Below are positions 26,103 through 36,052 of a stretch of DNA of 64,000 nucleotides, piece by piece; position 1 is the stretch's first letter; every line of letters begins with the position of its first letter. The position numbers and the translations under genes were made by a program. Source of the stretch: HIMB11 sp965657135 (GTDB taxonomy: Bacteria > Pseudomonadota > Alphaproteobacteria > Rhodobacterales > Rhodobacteraceae); the NCBI GenBank assembly GCA_965657135.1, contig CBFHNF010000001.1:62001-126000 (forward strand), given 5' to 3'. The notes under the pieces were generated by a model. It saw nothing but the letters and a program-made list of their open reading frames with translations, did not search any database and was not told where the DNA came from.

Positions 26103-27250
26103 CTGATCACTCCTCGTGGTCGATGGATATGTGCAGATTGCAGCAATCCAAATGCCCCCATTAACACCAACATGGCTGAACCACCATAACTCACTAATGG
26201 TAGTGGCACGCCCACAACAGGCGCCAGCCCCATGACCATTGACATGTTAACCGCAAAAAACAAAAAGAAGGTAACACTGATCCCCATGATGAGCAGCGTT
26301 GAAAAACGATCCTTGTTTTGAAGCGCGGACAACCAACAAAACGCCAAGATTAACAAATAGATGATCAACAGGGATACCGCACCGATAAAGCCAAATTCCT
26401 CAGCCAGGGTTGTGAATATAAAATCTGTATGTTTTTCAGGCAAAAAATTCAGACGCGTTTGCGTGCCTTGCATAAACCCACGACCTGTCCAGCCGCCTGA
26501 GCCTAACGCAATTTTTGATTGGGTGATGTGATACCCAGCCCCGAGAGGATCAGAGGCAGGATCCAAAAATGTATCGATGCGGCGATATTGATAATCATTC
26601 AATAACTGCCACTGTAATCCCCGACTTTGAAAAATTGCAGCGATGCTCCCAACAGCTAGGACGATCACAGATGCAAAATAGGCCCAGTGCACACCAGCCA
26701 AAAACATCATTGCGCCGCCTCCCATCAGAAGCAATAGCGCGGTTCCTAAGTCAGGTTGCGAGATGACAAGCCCAACAGGTATCAATGTCAGAAGGATTGG
26801 GACGATCACCCAAATGGGATTAGACACGCGATCACTGGGCAACCAATCATAGTAGGCAGCCAAGACCATTACCAATGTTATCTTACACAGTTCCGAAGGT
26901 TGTAGCCGCATGAAACCCAGATCGATCCAGCGTTGCGCGCCCATCCCAATCGATCCAAAATAGGCCACCACCAACAGCAATATCAGAGACACTAAGTAAG
27001 CAACGGCCGAAACATTCCTCCAAAACCAAATCGGGATCATTGCCACCACAAACATAAGAGCCATGCCCAACGCGAAACGTTTTAACTGGGCGGCTGCCCA
27101 TGGGTCCCAGTTTCCCCCCGCGACAGAATAAAGCATTAAAAATCCAATAGACGCGGCAGCCACCAAGAGCATGACCAACCCCCAATGGATGAAGATAATC
27201 TTGCGAAATCCCGTTGGGACAGCGGTAGCGCGATATTCTAAATAACTCAT
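26099..27250 (-). CDS. rodA: rod-shape peptidoglycan polymerase RodA
   Basis: RodA is the SEDS-family glycosyltransferase that polymerises lipid II during cell elongation together with PBP2. The 383-residue protein has about ten membrane helices beginning at residue 25. SEDS landmarks are GAQRWIDLGFMRLQPSELCKI in the middle and ALGSGGWTGRGFMQGTQTRLNFLPEKHTDFIFTTLAEEFGFIG further on, with the catalytic Asp in the loop before FIF, and LVSYGGSAM near the end. The start overlaps the mrdA stop by four bases. FtsW can be excluded because the gene sits in the mre/mrd cluster. Confidence 0.95.
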   Translation of the reverse strand: MSYLEYRATAVPTGFRKIIFIHWGLVMLLVAAASIGFLMLYSVAGGNWDPWAAAQLKRFALGMALMFVVAMIPIWFWRNVSAVAYLVSLILLLVVAYFGSIGMGAQRWIDLGFMRLQPSELCKITLVMVLAAYYDWLPSDRVSNPIWVIVPILLTLIPVGLVISQPDLGTALLLLMGGGAMMFLAGVHWAYFASVIVLAVGSIAAIFQSRGLQWQLLNDYQYRRIDTFLDPASDPLGAGYHITQSKIALGSGGWTGRGFMQGTQTRLNFLPEKHTDFIFTTLAEEFGFIGAVSLLIIYLLILAFCWLSALQNKDRFSTLLIMGISVTFFLFFAVNMSMVMGLAPVVGVPLPLVSYGGSAMLVLMGAFGLLQSAHIHRPRGVIR

Positions 27251-29190
27251 ACACGCGCCTTTCTAACGGATGCCAGATCGGGCATTTTTGCGCGCAAGGT
27301 GCTTTGTAGTTCTAAGATGTGTTCGCGATCCTTTGGTGGATATGCTTCAAGCGGTGGATCACCCTTATAAAGCGCTTGAAGGGTAATGTCGCGCGCAATT
27401 GGTGCGGCCGCTGCAGATCCACTACCTCCATGTTCGACGACGACGCAAACTGCAATCTCTGGGTCATGTGCGGGGGCATAATTCACAAACAGCGCATGAT
27501 CGCGGCGTTCCCAAGGCAAATCCTCGTTTTTGATGACGACAGTTTTGCGTTCCAATTCGGAAATATTGCGTACTTGGCTCGTTCCTGTTTTGCCAGCTAT
27601 ACGCGCGTCATCTGCAATGACTCTTGAAGAATAGGCTGTGCCTTTTCGATCGTTTGTGACGCTGAACATGGCATCACGCACAAGTTGCAAATGTTTTGGA
27701 TTAACATCCAATTTTGGAAAATCGGTTTTTAGGATATTCTGTCCATTTTCGGCACGCACGAGCTGTGGATCAAGTGCAAGTCCGCTTGCAAGGCGCGCAG
27801 TCATAACCGCAAGCTGAAGAGGCGACGCAGACACGTAACCTTGTCCAATTGCCGCAACGACGGTATCACCAATGAGCCAATTTGATCCGCGGTTTAAAAA
27901 TTTCCACTGTTTGTCAGGGGCTAAACCAGAACTGATGGCTGACATTGGAAGATCATGTTTATGTCCAAATCCGAGGCGACGGGCCATATCTGCGATGAGT
28001 TCAATCCCGACTTGCAACGCTAGTTCGTAATAATAAACATCGCAGCTTTCTTTTAATGATGTTTCCAGATCCACCTTTCCATGACCACCCCGTTTCCAGC
28101 AATGAAAACGCCGATTTGAAACATCCAGATGGCCTGGACAGAAAAATGTGTCGTCGGGTGTAATGATGCCCTGTTCCAGCGCGGCCAAAACAGTTACCAT
28201 TTTGAAGGTTGAACCGGGGGGATAAGCATCTTGGACTGTTTTGGATGCCAGTGGTCGATGATCGTTATCTCGAAGTGCATCGTAATCGCTATAGCTGATC
28301 CCGCGTACAAATTTGTTCGGATCATAACCCGGTGTGGATGCAATTGCGCGCAACGCACCGGTCTTGCAATCCATAACCACCACGGATGCACTTTCTTCGC
28401 CCAAACGTGCTTTGGCGTAGGATTGTAAATGTGCATCGACGGTAAGTTGCAGTTTTTTGCCCGAAGATCCCTCACTTCGTTCCAATTCACGCATGACGCG
28501 TCCAAGTGCATTCACTTCGACTTGGCGCGCGCCTGCGCGTCCGCGCAGTTTGGTTTCCAATTTTGATTCAATACCAACTTTCCCGATTTGAAATCTGGGA
28601 ATGCGTAGCAGTGGATCATCATCTGAATGACGTTTTAAATCGCGGCTACTGACGGGGCCGACATACCCGACCACATGCGAAAAAATATCGTTTAATGGAT
28701 AAATACGGGATAATCCGACCTCGGGTGTGATCCCTTGAAGGCTAGGCGCGTTCACGGCGACACGTTCAATTTCGGAGCGCGTGACACGATCCCTAAGAGT
28801 AACAGATAGAAATGGTGCGGAACGTTTCATTTCGGATTTAACGCGCGCGATGTCATCTTCGGTTAGCTCGATCAGCAGCCTTAGTTTTTCTAATACATCA
28901 TCGACATCGCCTGCATTCTCTTCGACGATTGTGATACGATATGTTGGTTCATTTTCAGCAAGCACATAACCGTTAACATCGTAAATTTCACCGCGTTCAG
29001 GTGCGATCAAGCGAACATTGATACGATTTTCTTCGGCAAGTAATCTGAATTGGTCGGCTTCTTTAATTTGTAATTGTCGCATCCGCAGACCAAGTAAACC
29101 AGCAAAGCCCAACTGCACCCCACCAATCAAAATAGAGCGGCGGGAAAAGCGCTGCCAAATTTTTTGTTGTGATTTGCTTGTTGGTTTCAT
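27247..29190 (-). CDS. mrdA: penicillin-binding protein 2 (elongation transpeptidase)
   Basis: The transpeptidase that cross-links new peptidoglycan in the elongasome. The 647-residue protein has one N-terminal membrane anchor (about residues 18-40), the PBP dimerisation domain, and a C-terminal transpeptidase domain with the catalytic SxxK in YPPGSTFKM, the SxN-type segment around SCDVYYYELA and the KTGTSQ motif. The zinc- or hinge-like EERG features of cell-division PBP3 are absent, and the position between mreD and rodA fixes the assignment. It begins six bases after the mreD stop; no strong ribosome-binding site is seen, so coupling is likely. Confidence 0.95.
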   Translation of the reverse strand: MKPTSKSQQKIWQRFSRRSILIGGVQLGFAGLLGLRMRQLQIKEADQFRLLAEENRINVRLIAPERGEIYDVNGYVLAENEPTYRITIVEENAGDVDDVLEKLRLLIELTEDDIARVKSEMKRSAPFLSVTLRDRVTRSEIERVAVNAPSLQGITPEVGLSRIYPLNDIFSHVVGYVGPVSSRDLKRHSDDDPLLRIPRFQIGKVGIESKLETKLRGRAGARQVEVNALGRVMRELERSEGSSGKKLQLTVDAHLQSYAKARLGEESASVVVMDCKTGALRAIASTPGYDPNKFVRGISYSDYDALRDNDHRPLASKTVQDAYPPGSTFKMVTVLAALEQGIITPDDTFFCPGHLDVSNRRFHCWKRGGHGKVDLETSLKESCDVYYYELALQVGIELIADMARRLGFGHKHDLPMSAISSGLAPDKQWKFLNRGSNWLIGDTVVAAIGQGYVSASPLQLAVMTARLASGLALDPQLVRAENGQNILKTDFPKLDVNPKHLQLVRDAMFSVTNDRKGTAYSSRVIADDARIAGKTGTSQVRNISELERKTVVIKNEDLPWERRDHALFVNYAPAHDPEIAVCVVVEHGGSGSAAAAPIARDITLQALYKGDPPLEAYPPKDREHILELQSTLRAKMPDLASVRKARV

Positions 29191-29196
29191 CTGGGT

Positions 29197-29712
29197 TTAA
29201 GGCTCACGTTGCTTTATCGGAGTAATGTTCAGCACCACTGCAGAGGTCAATGCCATTATTGGGTAGAATAATAGTGTGCTTAACGCCTGGACAAAGTGTA
29301 ATGAAAGCGCAGGAAGTGGCAATAAAGCGATGCTATAGATCAAACGTGTCGCCAAAAATATTCCAAGCGTTGCGATAGTGATATAGGTAATCTCGACATT
29401 CCAAGAATGATCCTCTGCACCATGGGCTTTGGCCTTAAGCCAAAAACTAAATCCTACAACCAGGGCCGCATGAAGTCCCGGGGGCCTTTGCAACAAAAAA
29501 TCCTCGAGCAAAATCACGCAAGCGATCAGAAATGTTGGAACATAATCGGGTCGGCGCATACTCCACGCAAAAACAAGGCAAAGCATAACGTCGGGTCCCG
29601 CCCATGTTCTAGGAACCGTCTGAAGAGGTAGCAATCGCAACATAATAAGCGCCATTCCGATTAACAAAAAGGCCGCGCGAAACTTCCAAACGGTGTAACG
29701 GCTATCCTCCAT
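29197..29712 (-). CDS. mreD: rod-shape-determining protein MreD
   Basis: A 171-residue integral membrane protein with about five hydrophobic segments, as usual for MreD, which bridges MreC and the rest of the elongasome. Sequence conservation in this family is low; the segment VPRTWAGPDVMLCLVFAWSMRRPDYVPTFLIACVILLEDFLLQRPPGL is a recognisable alphaproteobacterial MreD core. The start at 29712 overlaps the end of mreC by 11 bases. The call rests on hydrophobicity, size and position between mreC and mrdA. Confidence 0.9.
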   Translation of the reverse strand: MEDSRYTVWKFRAAFLLIGMALIMLRLLPLQTVPRTWAGPDVMLCLVFAWSMRRPDYVPTFLIACVILLEDFLLQRPPGLHAALVVGFSFWLKAKAHGAEDHSWNVEITYITIATLGIFLATRLIYSIALLPLPALSLHFVQALSTLLFYPIMALTSAVVLNITPIKQREP

Positions 29713-30607
29713 CGCTGGGCTCTTGGGTTGTGTCGGTGTCTAAGCCTTGGTTAGAAAGCAGGACATTTCGCGGATCAGAAATTTCAACTGTTCCATAATC
29801 GCGCAAAATGCGTAGATATTCTAACCGTTCGTAATCTGCGGACAAACGTACTCTCAGGCGGCCATTCGGATCAACAACCAACTGTCCAATCAATAAACCG
29901 GGTGGCAGCACACCACCATTTCCAGATGTAACAATGCGATCACCAGCGCGGACCAAATCGGCATTTTCGATAAAATCAACCAGTGGATCTGAGCTATTGT
30001 CGCCAACAATCAAGGCGTTTTCGCGGGACGGTTGAATGACGGCTGGAATTTGACTGTAAGGGTCGCTTAGCAAAATGACTCGCGATGTTTTTGAGCCTAC
30101 TCCAGAAATGCGTCCAACCAACCCCAAACCATCCATTGCAGCCCAGCCATTTTGAATGCCGTCTTGTTCGCCGACGTTTAATAGAACCGATTGTCGAAAT
30201 GGTGATCCGCTATCTGCACGAACAATTCCACTGATCCATGTAAGTTGGGCATCCAACTGTAATTTATTCAGGTCCAAGAGACGTGCATTTTCTTGTTCCA
30301 GCTGTAGCGCTGCTTCTTTCCAACTTTTCATTTGTTGAAGTTCGCGACGCAATTGTTGATTTTGTTCATATAGGGATTGATAACTTTGGAAATCCCGGAT
30401 CACGTTCACGGCATGCGTCATCGGCGCCATGACCCATTCGCTGCTCGGTAGAAACTGATCAACCATCATGATCCGAAAGCGTTCCACGCGGGGACTGTCA
30501 ATACGCCAAACGATAAAGATAGCCATCAATGACAGAACCACCAGTCCCGCCAATAATTGCTTAAGCGGGGCTAAGTAGTCTTCTCCTTGGGGTCGGTTTT
30601 GCGCCAA
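29702..30607 (-). CDS. mreC: rod-shape-determining protein MreC
   Basis: A 301-residue bitopic protein with an N-terminal membrane helix (about residues 17-36), a periplasmic coiled coil (about 65-110, rich in Gln, Leu and Glu) and a beta-rich C-terminal half with the family blocks GIVRADSGSPFRQSVLLNVGEQDGI, GWAAMDGLGLVGRISGVG and VTSGNGGVLPPGLLIGQ. MreC links the cytoplasmic MreB filament to PBP2. The start codon is TTG at 30607 with GAGGGG upstream; no ATG is available before the membrane helix. It follows mreB after 28 bases. Confidence 0.94.
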   Translation of the reverse strand: MAQNRPQGEDYLAPLKQLLAGLVVLSLMAIFIVWRIDSPRVERFRIMMVDQFLPSSEWVMAPMTHAVNVIRDFQSYQSLYEQNQQLRRELQQMKSWKEAALQLEQENARLLDLNKLQLDAQLTWISGIVRADSGSPFRQSVLLNVGEQDGIQNGWAAMDGLGLVGRISGVGSKTSRVILLSDPYSQIPAVIQPSRENALIVGDNSSDPLVDFIENADLVRAGDRIVTSGNGGVLPPGLLIGQLVVDPNGRLRVRLSADYERLEYLRILRDYGTVEISDPRNVLLSNQGLDTDTTQEPSDGG

Positions 30608-30635
30608 ATTTTCCCCTCAACCTGAAAAAGTTTCT

Positions 30636-31682
30636 TTAACTGTCGTAATCAATAGCGTGGCGTAATTGTTTTTCATACTCAAGCGCTTTGCCCGTCCCCA
30701 TCGCCACACAGTTTAGGCTTTCTTCAGCGATTGAGACAGCAAGGCCAGTTTGTTCACGCAGCGCAAGATCAAGATCACCTAACAATGCTCCACCCCCAGT
30801 CAGCATCACACCGCGATCAACGATATCTGCTGCCAGATCAGGCGGTGTTACTTCGAGCGCGGTCATAACTGCTTCGCAAATTTGTTGAACCGGCTCTGCA
30901 AGAGCTTCTGCTACTTGGGCCTGAGTGATTTCAGTTTCTTTTGGAACACCATTTAGCAAATCGCGTCCACGTACCATCATAGATGCGCCGCGGCCATCAT
31001 CAGGCATCCGTGCTGTGCCGATTGATGTTTTGATGCGTTCGGCCGTTGCCTCGCCGACCAATAGGTTTTGTTGGCGACGTAAATAGCTGATGACTGCTTC
31101 ATCCATTCGATCACCACCAACTCTGACAGAGCGCGCATAAACGATATCACCCAATGACAATACGGCAACTTCGGTGGTTCCACCGCCGATATCAACGACC
31201 ATGTTGCCGGTCGGATCAGTGATCGGCATGCCCGCGCCGATTGCTGCGGCGATCGGTTCTGCAATCAAACCTGCCTTGCGCGCACCTGCGGATAGAACCG
31301 ATTGACGGATTGCACGCTTTTCAACTGGCGTTGCCCCATGTGGGACACACACAATAATCTTGGGTTTAGAAAACGTCGAGCGTTTGTGAACCTTGCGAAT
31401 GAAGTGCTTGATCATCTCTTCAGCGACATCAAAGTCCGCGATCACACCCTCACGCATGGGGCGGATCGCCTCGATTGATCCAGGTGTTCTGCCCAGCATG
31501 AGCTTGGCATCCTCACCAACGGCTAGAACTTTTTTTGTCCCATCTTTTACGTGATAGGCGACAACAGAGGGTTCAGACAAAATAACGCCGCGGCCTTTCA
31601 CATATACCAAGGTATTTGCGGTGCCTAAATCGATGGCCATATCTGCCGAAAATAATCCAGTTAAACTCGCTAGTCCTACCAT
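30636..31682 (-). CDS. mreB: actin-like rod-shape protein MreB
   Basis: A 348-residue bacterial actin that directs lateral wall synthesis. Nucleotide-binding blocks are clear: DMAIDLGTANTLVYVKGRGV, VIADFDVAEEMIKHFI, the phosphate-2 segment NMVVDIGGGTTEVAVLS and the adenosine segment VMLTGGGALLGDLD. AAGG lies before the ATG at 31682. It is the first gene of a six-gene minus-strand run mreB-mreC-mreD-mrdA-rodA-ghrA in which all junctions after mreC overlap or are separated by at most six bases. Confidence 0.97.
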   Translation of the reverse strand: MVGLASLTGLFSADMAIDLGTANTLVYVKGRGVILSEPSVVAYHVKDGTKKVLAVGEDAKLMLGRTPGSIEAIRPMREGVIADFDVAEEMIKHFIRKVHKRSTFSKPKIIVCVPHGATPVEKRAIRQSVLSAGARKAGLIAEPIAAAIGAGMPITDPTGNMVVDIGGGTTEVAVLSLGDIVYARSVRVGGDRMDEAVISYLRRQQNLLVGEATAERIKTSIGTARMPDDGRGASMMVRGRDLLNGVPKETEITQAQVAEALAEPVQQICEAVMTALEVTPPDLAADIVDRGVMLTGGGALLGDLDLALREQTGLAVSIAEESLNCVAMGTGKALEYEKQLRHAIDYDS

Positions 31683-32021
31683 CTATTCTGCCTTGTTTTG
31701 TTTAACCGCCCAAACATATGAGTCGATCAAAATCCCAGTTTTCATTCTGTATACGCATTGCAACGATCAGATAAAAGAGATCGTTTGTCAAAATTCGTGC
31801 TTGTTTTGACATCAGCGTAATTTCGCCAGACTTTTCAACAGTGTTTAGAAGCGAACGCTTTGTCGCAAGATCAGTTTGGGCTAGATCCTCAGTATTCAAG
31901 TGCAAAGGCCTGAATCAGGATGCGTGTCGTCGCATTTTGCTGATCTTTGGTCGGCTGGGTTTCGCACAATTATATCAACATGCTAAAGAGTTTCTAATTA
32001 TGCGACAAAGGAGTCGGGTTC
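31683..32021. other. divergent intergenic region, mreB / dehydrogenase
   Basis: This 339-base gap separates mreB from the FAD/GcvT gene. It holds a promoter for the latter (separate entry) and, on the mreB side, an inverted repeat AACGATC-N10-GATCGTT (31762-31785) directly beside TTGACA read on the minus strand (31786-31791). No good -10 box follows that TTGACA. A minus-strand frame ends at 31702 (36 codons from an ATG at 31812, or 67 from a TTG); it shows no family features and is not called. Confidence 0.5.
31947..31975 (+). promoter_or_regulatory. promoter upstream of the FAD/GcvT gene
   Basis: TTGGTC (31947-31952) and TTATAT (31970-31975) are 17 bases apart, about 45 bases before the ATG at 32022, which has AAAGGAG in front of it. 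This is a plausible housekeeping-type promoter. Confidence 0.45.
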
Positions 32022-34526
32022 ATGCAAACTCATGTTAAAGCACTGGTTGTCGGCGGTGGCGCCGTTGGAACATCAATTGCCTATCATCTGGCCAAAGCTG
32101 GGTGGAAGGATGTGATGCTTTTGGAACGGGATGAGTTGACCTCTGGTTCAACATGGCACGCGGCGGGCCTTTTGCCGTTATTCAATATGTCCTACGCCAC
32201 AACACACATCCACAAATATTCCGTCGATTTTTATAAAACACTGGAAAAGGAAACCGGATTGGATGCGGGTTTCTTTGTCGTGGGCAACCTTCGCATGGCG
32301 CAAACCCAAGAGCGTATGGACGAATACATGTTATACGCCTCAACTGCAGAAACATGTGATGTGCCCTATGAATGGATGACGCCAGCGCAAATCAAAGAGC
32401 GCTGGCCGTTGGTGCGGACAGAGGATTTAAAGGGTGCGATTTATCATCCGACTGATGGCTACATCAACCCTGCTGATGTCACCATGGCGATGGCAAAGGG
32501 CGCGCGCCAGCGCGGGGTGATCATCGAACGCAAATGGCAGGTTGATGGATATGAATGGACAGGGTCCGAATGGCGCGTAACCGTTACCAAAATGGTGGAA
32601 AAGGGTGGCAATTTGGTTGCATCCGATGAACAGACGGTGATTACGGCTGAACATGTTGTGACAGCAACAGGTAATCACGCGCAGCGCACCGCCAAATTGC
32701 TGGGCATCAAAATTCCGGCAATCCCAGTTGAACACCAGTTTATTGTGACTGAACCGGACCCCGCGCTTGTCGCCTATCGCGAGGCGGGCAATATTGAACA
32801 CCCCGTTTTGCGCGATGCAGATGCCAAATGGTATGTGCGCGAAGAACGTGGCGGTTGGATCCTAGGACCCTACGAACGCAATGCCCCTGCGCGTTTTGAA
32901 TATGGTGTCCCCGACAGTTTCCGCGCCGATTTGTTCCCATTGGATTTGGACCGGATCGAAGAAGAGTACATGTCCATGATCCACCGCATCCCATCAACAG
33001 AAGAAGTGGGACTAAAGGATGATTACAATGGACCAATTTGTTACACACCCGATGGCAACCCACTGGTTGGCCCTGCACCTGGTTTGCGCAATATGTGGCT
33101 TGCAGAAGGATTCTCATTCGGGATCACAGCTGCGGGTGGAACTGGATGTTACCTTGCGCAGATGATGGTTGAAGGTGAGGCAGAAATCGACATGGCCTCT
33201 CTTGATCCCAAGCGCTATGGCTCATGGATGACCACCGAATATGCGGCGCGCAAGAACGAAGAATGCTATGAACACGTGTACATCCTTCATCACCCTGATG
33301 AAGAGCGTGAGGCCTGCCGCCCATTGCGCACGGCCCCTGCCTATGATCGTCAAAAAGAACTGGGCGCCCAATTCGGTTGTGTAAACGGATGGGAACGTCC
33401 GAATTACTACGGTCCGCTGGATGCCTCAGACAGCTTTGATCATGATGCGCGCAGTTTCCGCCGTGGCGGTTGGTGGCAATACGCCAAGGACGAAGCAAAG
33501 GCCGTTCGTGAGGGCGTTGGCCTGATTGATGCAACGGCATTTACAAAACATCTGCTAAAGGGGCCAGGTGCGACACAATTCTTGGATTGTTTCACTTGTA
33601 ACAAACTTCCCAAAGTTGGTCGTATCAATCTAACCTATGCGCTTACCGGTTCGGGGACAACACGCACCGAATATACCATCGTTCGCATTGCCGAGGATGA
33701 ATATTACCTTGTGTCAGCAGGTGCATGGCAGGCCTATGACAGTGATTATCTGCAAAAAGCTGTTGCCGATAAAATCCCTGAATTCGGATATATGTCTGTG
33801 CAGGATGTCACATCACAATGGGGTGTGTTTGCCATTGCAGGACCAAAATCACGCGATGTATTGAAAGAGGTGATCAAGGATGCTGATCCTGAAACCGCGC
33901 TTTCGAACAAGCGTTTTCCATGGTTGTCAGCGCGCCAGATTGAATTGGGCATGTGCCCTGTTAATGCAATTCGCGTGGCCTATACAGGTGAATTGGGTTG
34001 GGAATTGCACCACCCGATCGAGATGCAACGTTATCTTTGGGATTTGCTGATGGAGGCCGGTGCAAAGCATGACATGAAACTTGTCGGTGCGCGTGCACAA
34101 AACTGGCTACGTCAGGAAAAATCCTACCGTGCATTTGGCAACGAATTGGGCCGTGACGCAACACCGCTTGAGGCGGATTTGCCCCGCTTTATTGATATGA
34201 ACAAAGAGTTCTACGGCAAAGCCGAGTTGGAGGCGATTGGCGTGCGTAGCAAATGCATTACTGTCCTGATTGATGGCCCAGATGATGCCGATCCTTGGGG
34301 GCGTGAGGCACTCTATCTTGAAGATGGCACGCGCGTTGGACGCCTGACATCTGGGGGTTATTCGGTTGCCTTCGATCAGTCAATCGGCATGGGGTACGTG
34401 CGTCCAGATGTGGCAGTTGAGGGTCAAAAACTTAAGGTGAAAATGCAGGATAAATTATGGGACGCAGTAATCACATGTGACAGCCCATATGATCCCAAAA
34501 ACGAAGTGATCCGAAAAGACGGCTGA
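32022..34526 (+). CDS. FAD-dependent oxidoreductase/GcvT fusion (dimethylglycine dehydrogenase-like)
   Basis: An 834-residue protein of the dimethylglycine/sarcosine dehydrogenase family. The N-terminal DAO-type half has LVVGGGAVGTSIAYHL for FAD and SGSTWHAAGLL, in which H46 corresponds to the histidine that carries FAD covalently in mammalian dimethylglycine dehydrogenase. The C-terminal half, from about residue 430, is a GcvT-like tetrahydrofolate domain (ELGWELHHPIEMQRYLWDLL, GYVRPDVAVEGQKLKVKM). Such enzymes demethylate methylamines and pass the methyl carbon to folate as 5,10-methylene-THF. The exact substrate is uncertain. It is one of three paralogues in this window and is followed by a terminator, so it is monocistronic. 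Confidence 0.88.
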   Translation: MQTHVKALVVGGGAVGTSIAYHLAKAGWKDVMLLERDELTSGSTWHAAGLLPLFNMSYATTHIHKYSVDFYKTLEKETGLDAGFFVVGNLRMAQTQERMDEYMLYASTAETCDVPYEWMTPAQIKERWPLVRTEDLKGAIYHPTDGYINPADVTMAMAKGARQRGVIIERKWQVDGYEWTGSEWRVTVTKMVEKGGNLVASDEQTVITAEHVVTATGNHAQRTAKLLGIKIPAIPVEHQFIVTEPDPALVAYREAGNIEHPVLRDADAKWYVREERGGWILGPYERNAPARFEYGVPDSFRADLFPLDLDRIEEEYMSMIHRIPSTEEVGLKDDYNGPICYTPDGNPLVGPAPGLRNMWLAEGFSFGITAAGGTGCYLAQMMVEGEAEIDMASLDPKRYGSWMTTEYAARKNEECYEHVYILHHPDEEREACRPLRTAPAYDRQKELGAQFGCVNGWERPNYYGPLDASDSFDHDARSFRRGGWWQYAKDEAKAVREGVGLIDATAFTKHLLKGPGATQFLDCFTCNKLPKVGRINLTYALTGSGTTRTEYTIVRIAEDEYYLVSAGAWQAYDSDYLQKAVADKIPEFGYMSVQDVTSQWGVFAIAGPKSRDVLKEVIKDADPETALSNKRFPWLSARQIELGMCPVNAIRVAYTGELGWELHHPIEMQRYLWDLLMEAGAKHDMKLVGARAQNWLRQEKSYRAFGNELGRDATPLEADLPRFIDMNKEFYGKAELEAIGVRSKCITVLIDGPDDADPWGREALYLEDGTRVGRLTSGGYSVAFDQSIGMGYVRPDVAVEGQKLKVKMQDKLWDAVITCDSPYDPKNEVIRKDG

Positions 34527-34537
34527 TACTTAAACGT

Positions 34538-34564
34538 ATTGAGGTGCCAAAAAGGCACCTCAAT
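34538..34564 (+). terminator. intrinsic terminator after the FAD/GcvT gene
   Basis: An 11-pair perfect stem (34538-34548 with 34554-34564), AAAAA loop, is followed by CTTACTTTCT. It lies 12 bases after the stop of the plus-strand gene and 46 bases before the stop of the convergent aldehyde dehydrogenase, so it may serve both. Confidence 0.8.
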
Positions 34565-34609
34565 CTTACTTTCTAACATGTGTTTGAAATTGCCTATAAT
34601 CAGGCAATA

Positions 34610-36052
34610 TCACGCGTCGGGTGTCCACCCTGCGACTGATTTAACTTCCAAAAAGTCCTCGATGCCCCAAAGGCCGCCTTCGCGCCCATTCCCGGATTGT
34701 TTCATCCCGCCGAATGGGGCACCTGCACCACGCGAGTTGCCATTCATTTCAACCATGCCCGAGCGTAATGCGCGTGCAAGACGATTGGCGCGCGTGCCGT
34801 CCTGTGTTTGAACATAGTTGGTCAGTCCATAAACAGTGTCGTTTGCAATTTCGATAGCCTCTTCTTCGGTGTCAAAGGGCATAATCGACAGTACGGGGCC
34901 AAAGATTTCCTCGCGCATGATTGTCATATCATTATTGCAATCTGCAAACACAGTTGGACGAACAAAATAACCACGATTCATTCCATCGGGGCGCCCGGGG
35001 CCACCCGCGATTAAACGCGCGCCTTCTTCGATGCCTTTTTCAATCAGTGCTTGGATTTTTTCGAATTGTACTGCGTTGACAACAGGCCCGATGTGGCGCC
35101 CTTCTTGATCCGAATTACCGACGGTTACTTTGGCGGCTGTCTCGGCTGCGATATTAACCGCTTGATCATACATTTCGCGTTGGACCAACATGCGTGTTGG
35201 CGCGTTGCACGATTGCCCGGTGTTATTCATGCAATGCAAGACACCACGTTTGACGGCTTTTTCATCCGCATCCGCAAAGATAATGTTTGCGCCTTTTCCA
35301 CCCAATTCGAGGTGTACGCGCTTCAATGTGTCTGCAGCACTTTTTGAAATAAGGCGACCCGCCCGAGAAGAGCCAGTAAAGCTGACCATATCTACATCTG
35401 GATGTGCACTCAGCTGGCTACCAACGCCAACGCCATCGCCGTTTACAAGGTTAAAGACACCTGCAGGGAAGCCCGCTTCGTCCATTAACTCAGCAAATAT
35501 AATTGCGTTGAGTGGGCTCTCCTCGGATGGTTTCAAAACCATCGTACATCCAGCAATTGCCGCCGCACCAACCTTCAAAGTCACTTGGTTCATCGGCCAG
35601 TTCCAAGGTGTGATCAGGGCGGCAACCCCAACAGCTTCATAAATGATACGATCGTTTGGCGCACGATCATTTAGTGGGCGATCAAATTCAAATCCCTTGG
35701 CTGCGCGAATGAAATTCTTAAGATGCCAAGATCCTGCGGTTGCTTGTTGTTCCGTGGACATATTAATGGGCGCACCCATCTCCAGACTGATCGCTTCGGC
35801 CATGTCTGAGACACGAGCGTTGTAGAGTTCTAGCAACTTTTCAACCAGCGCGATCCGCTCTTCTGCGGGTGTCGCCATCCAGTTGCGCAAGGCAGCTTTG
35901 GCGGCGGCAACTGCGGCATCGGTATCAGCCTGCCCGCCCAATGAAATTGTTGCACAGGCCTCTTCGGTCGATGGATTGATTACGTGATGATCCCGTCCGT
36001 CGATCGGGTCAACCCAAGTTCCGTTGATATAAAATTGACGCTTCTCAATCAT
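34610..36052 (-). CDS. NAD(P)-dependent aldehyde dehydrogenase
   Basis: A 480-residue aldehyde dehydrogenase. Motifs in order: TPWNWPMNQVTLK, the cofactor segment SFTGSSRAGRLISKSA, the catalytic Glu in LELGGKGANIIF, the catalytic Cys in NNTGQSCNAPTRMLV and EEIFGPVLSIMPF. The C-terminus ends in the usual FGGMKQSGNGREGG and FLEVKSV blocks. The substrate is unknown; formaldehyde, betaine aldehyde or semialdehydes all occur in this family. The ATG at 36052 has AAGGAGC upstream; a start at 36103 would add residues with no family match. A perfect palindrome lies 41 bases upstream, so it may be locally regulated. Confidence 0.92.
   Translation of the reverse strand: MIEKRQFYINGTWVDPIDGRDHHVINPSTEEACATISLGGQADTDAAVAAAKAALRNWMATPAEERIALVEKLLELYNARVSDMAEAISLEMGAPINMSTEQQATAGSWHLKNFIRAAKGFEFDRPLNDRAPNDRIIYEAVGVAALITPWNWPMNQVTLKVGAAAIAGCTMVLKPSEESPLNAIIFAELMDEAGFPAGVFNLVNGDGVGVGSQLSAHPDVDMVSFTGSSRAGRLISKSAADTLKRVHLELGGKGANIIFADADEKAVKRGVLHCMNNTGQSCNAPTRMLVQREMYDQAVNIAAETAAKVTVGNSDQEGRHIGPVVNAVQFEKIQALIEKGIEEGARLIAGGPGRPDGMNRGYFVRPTVFADCNNDMTIMREEIFGPVLSIMPFDTEEEAIEIANDTVYGLTNYVQTQDGTRANRLARALRSGMVEMNGNSRGAGAPFGGMKQSGNGREGGLWGIEDFLEVKSVAGWTPDA

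Noticed and set aside
31702..31905. Minus-strand frame upstream of mreB
   Set aside because: It begins with TTG without a ribosome-binding site, has no recognisable family features, and the ATG-started part is only 36 codons; kept only as a note in the intergenic entry.
33124..33540. 138-codon frame antisense to the FAD/GcvT gene
   Set aside because: It is a shadow of the real gene; its translation is rich in Arg, His and Pro with no motif, while the plus-strand frame carries full family motifs.
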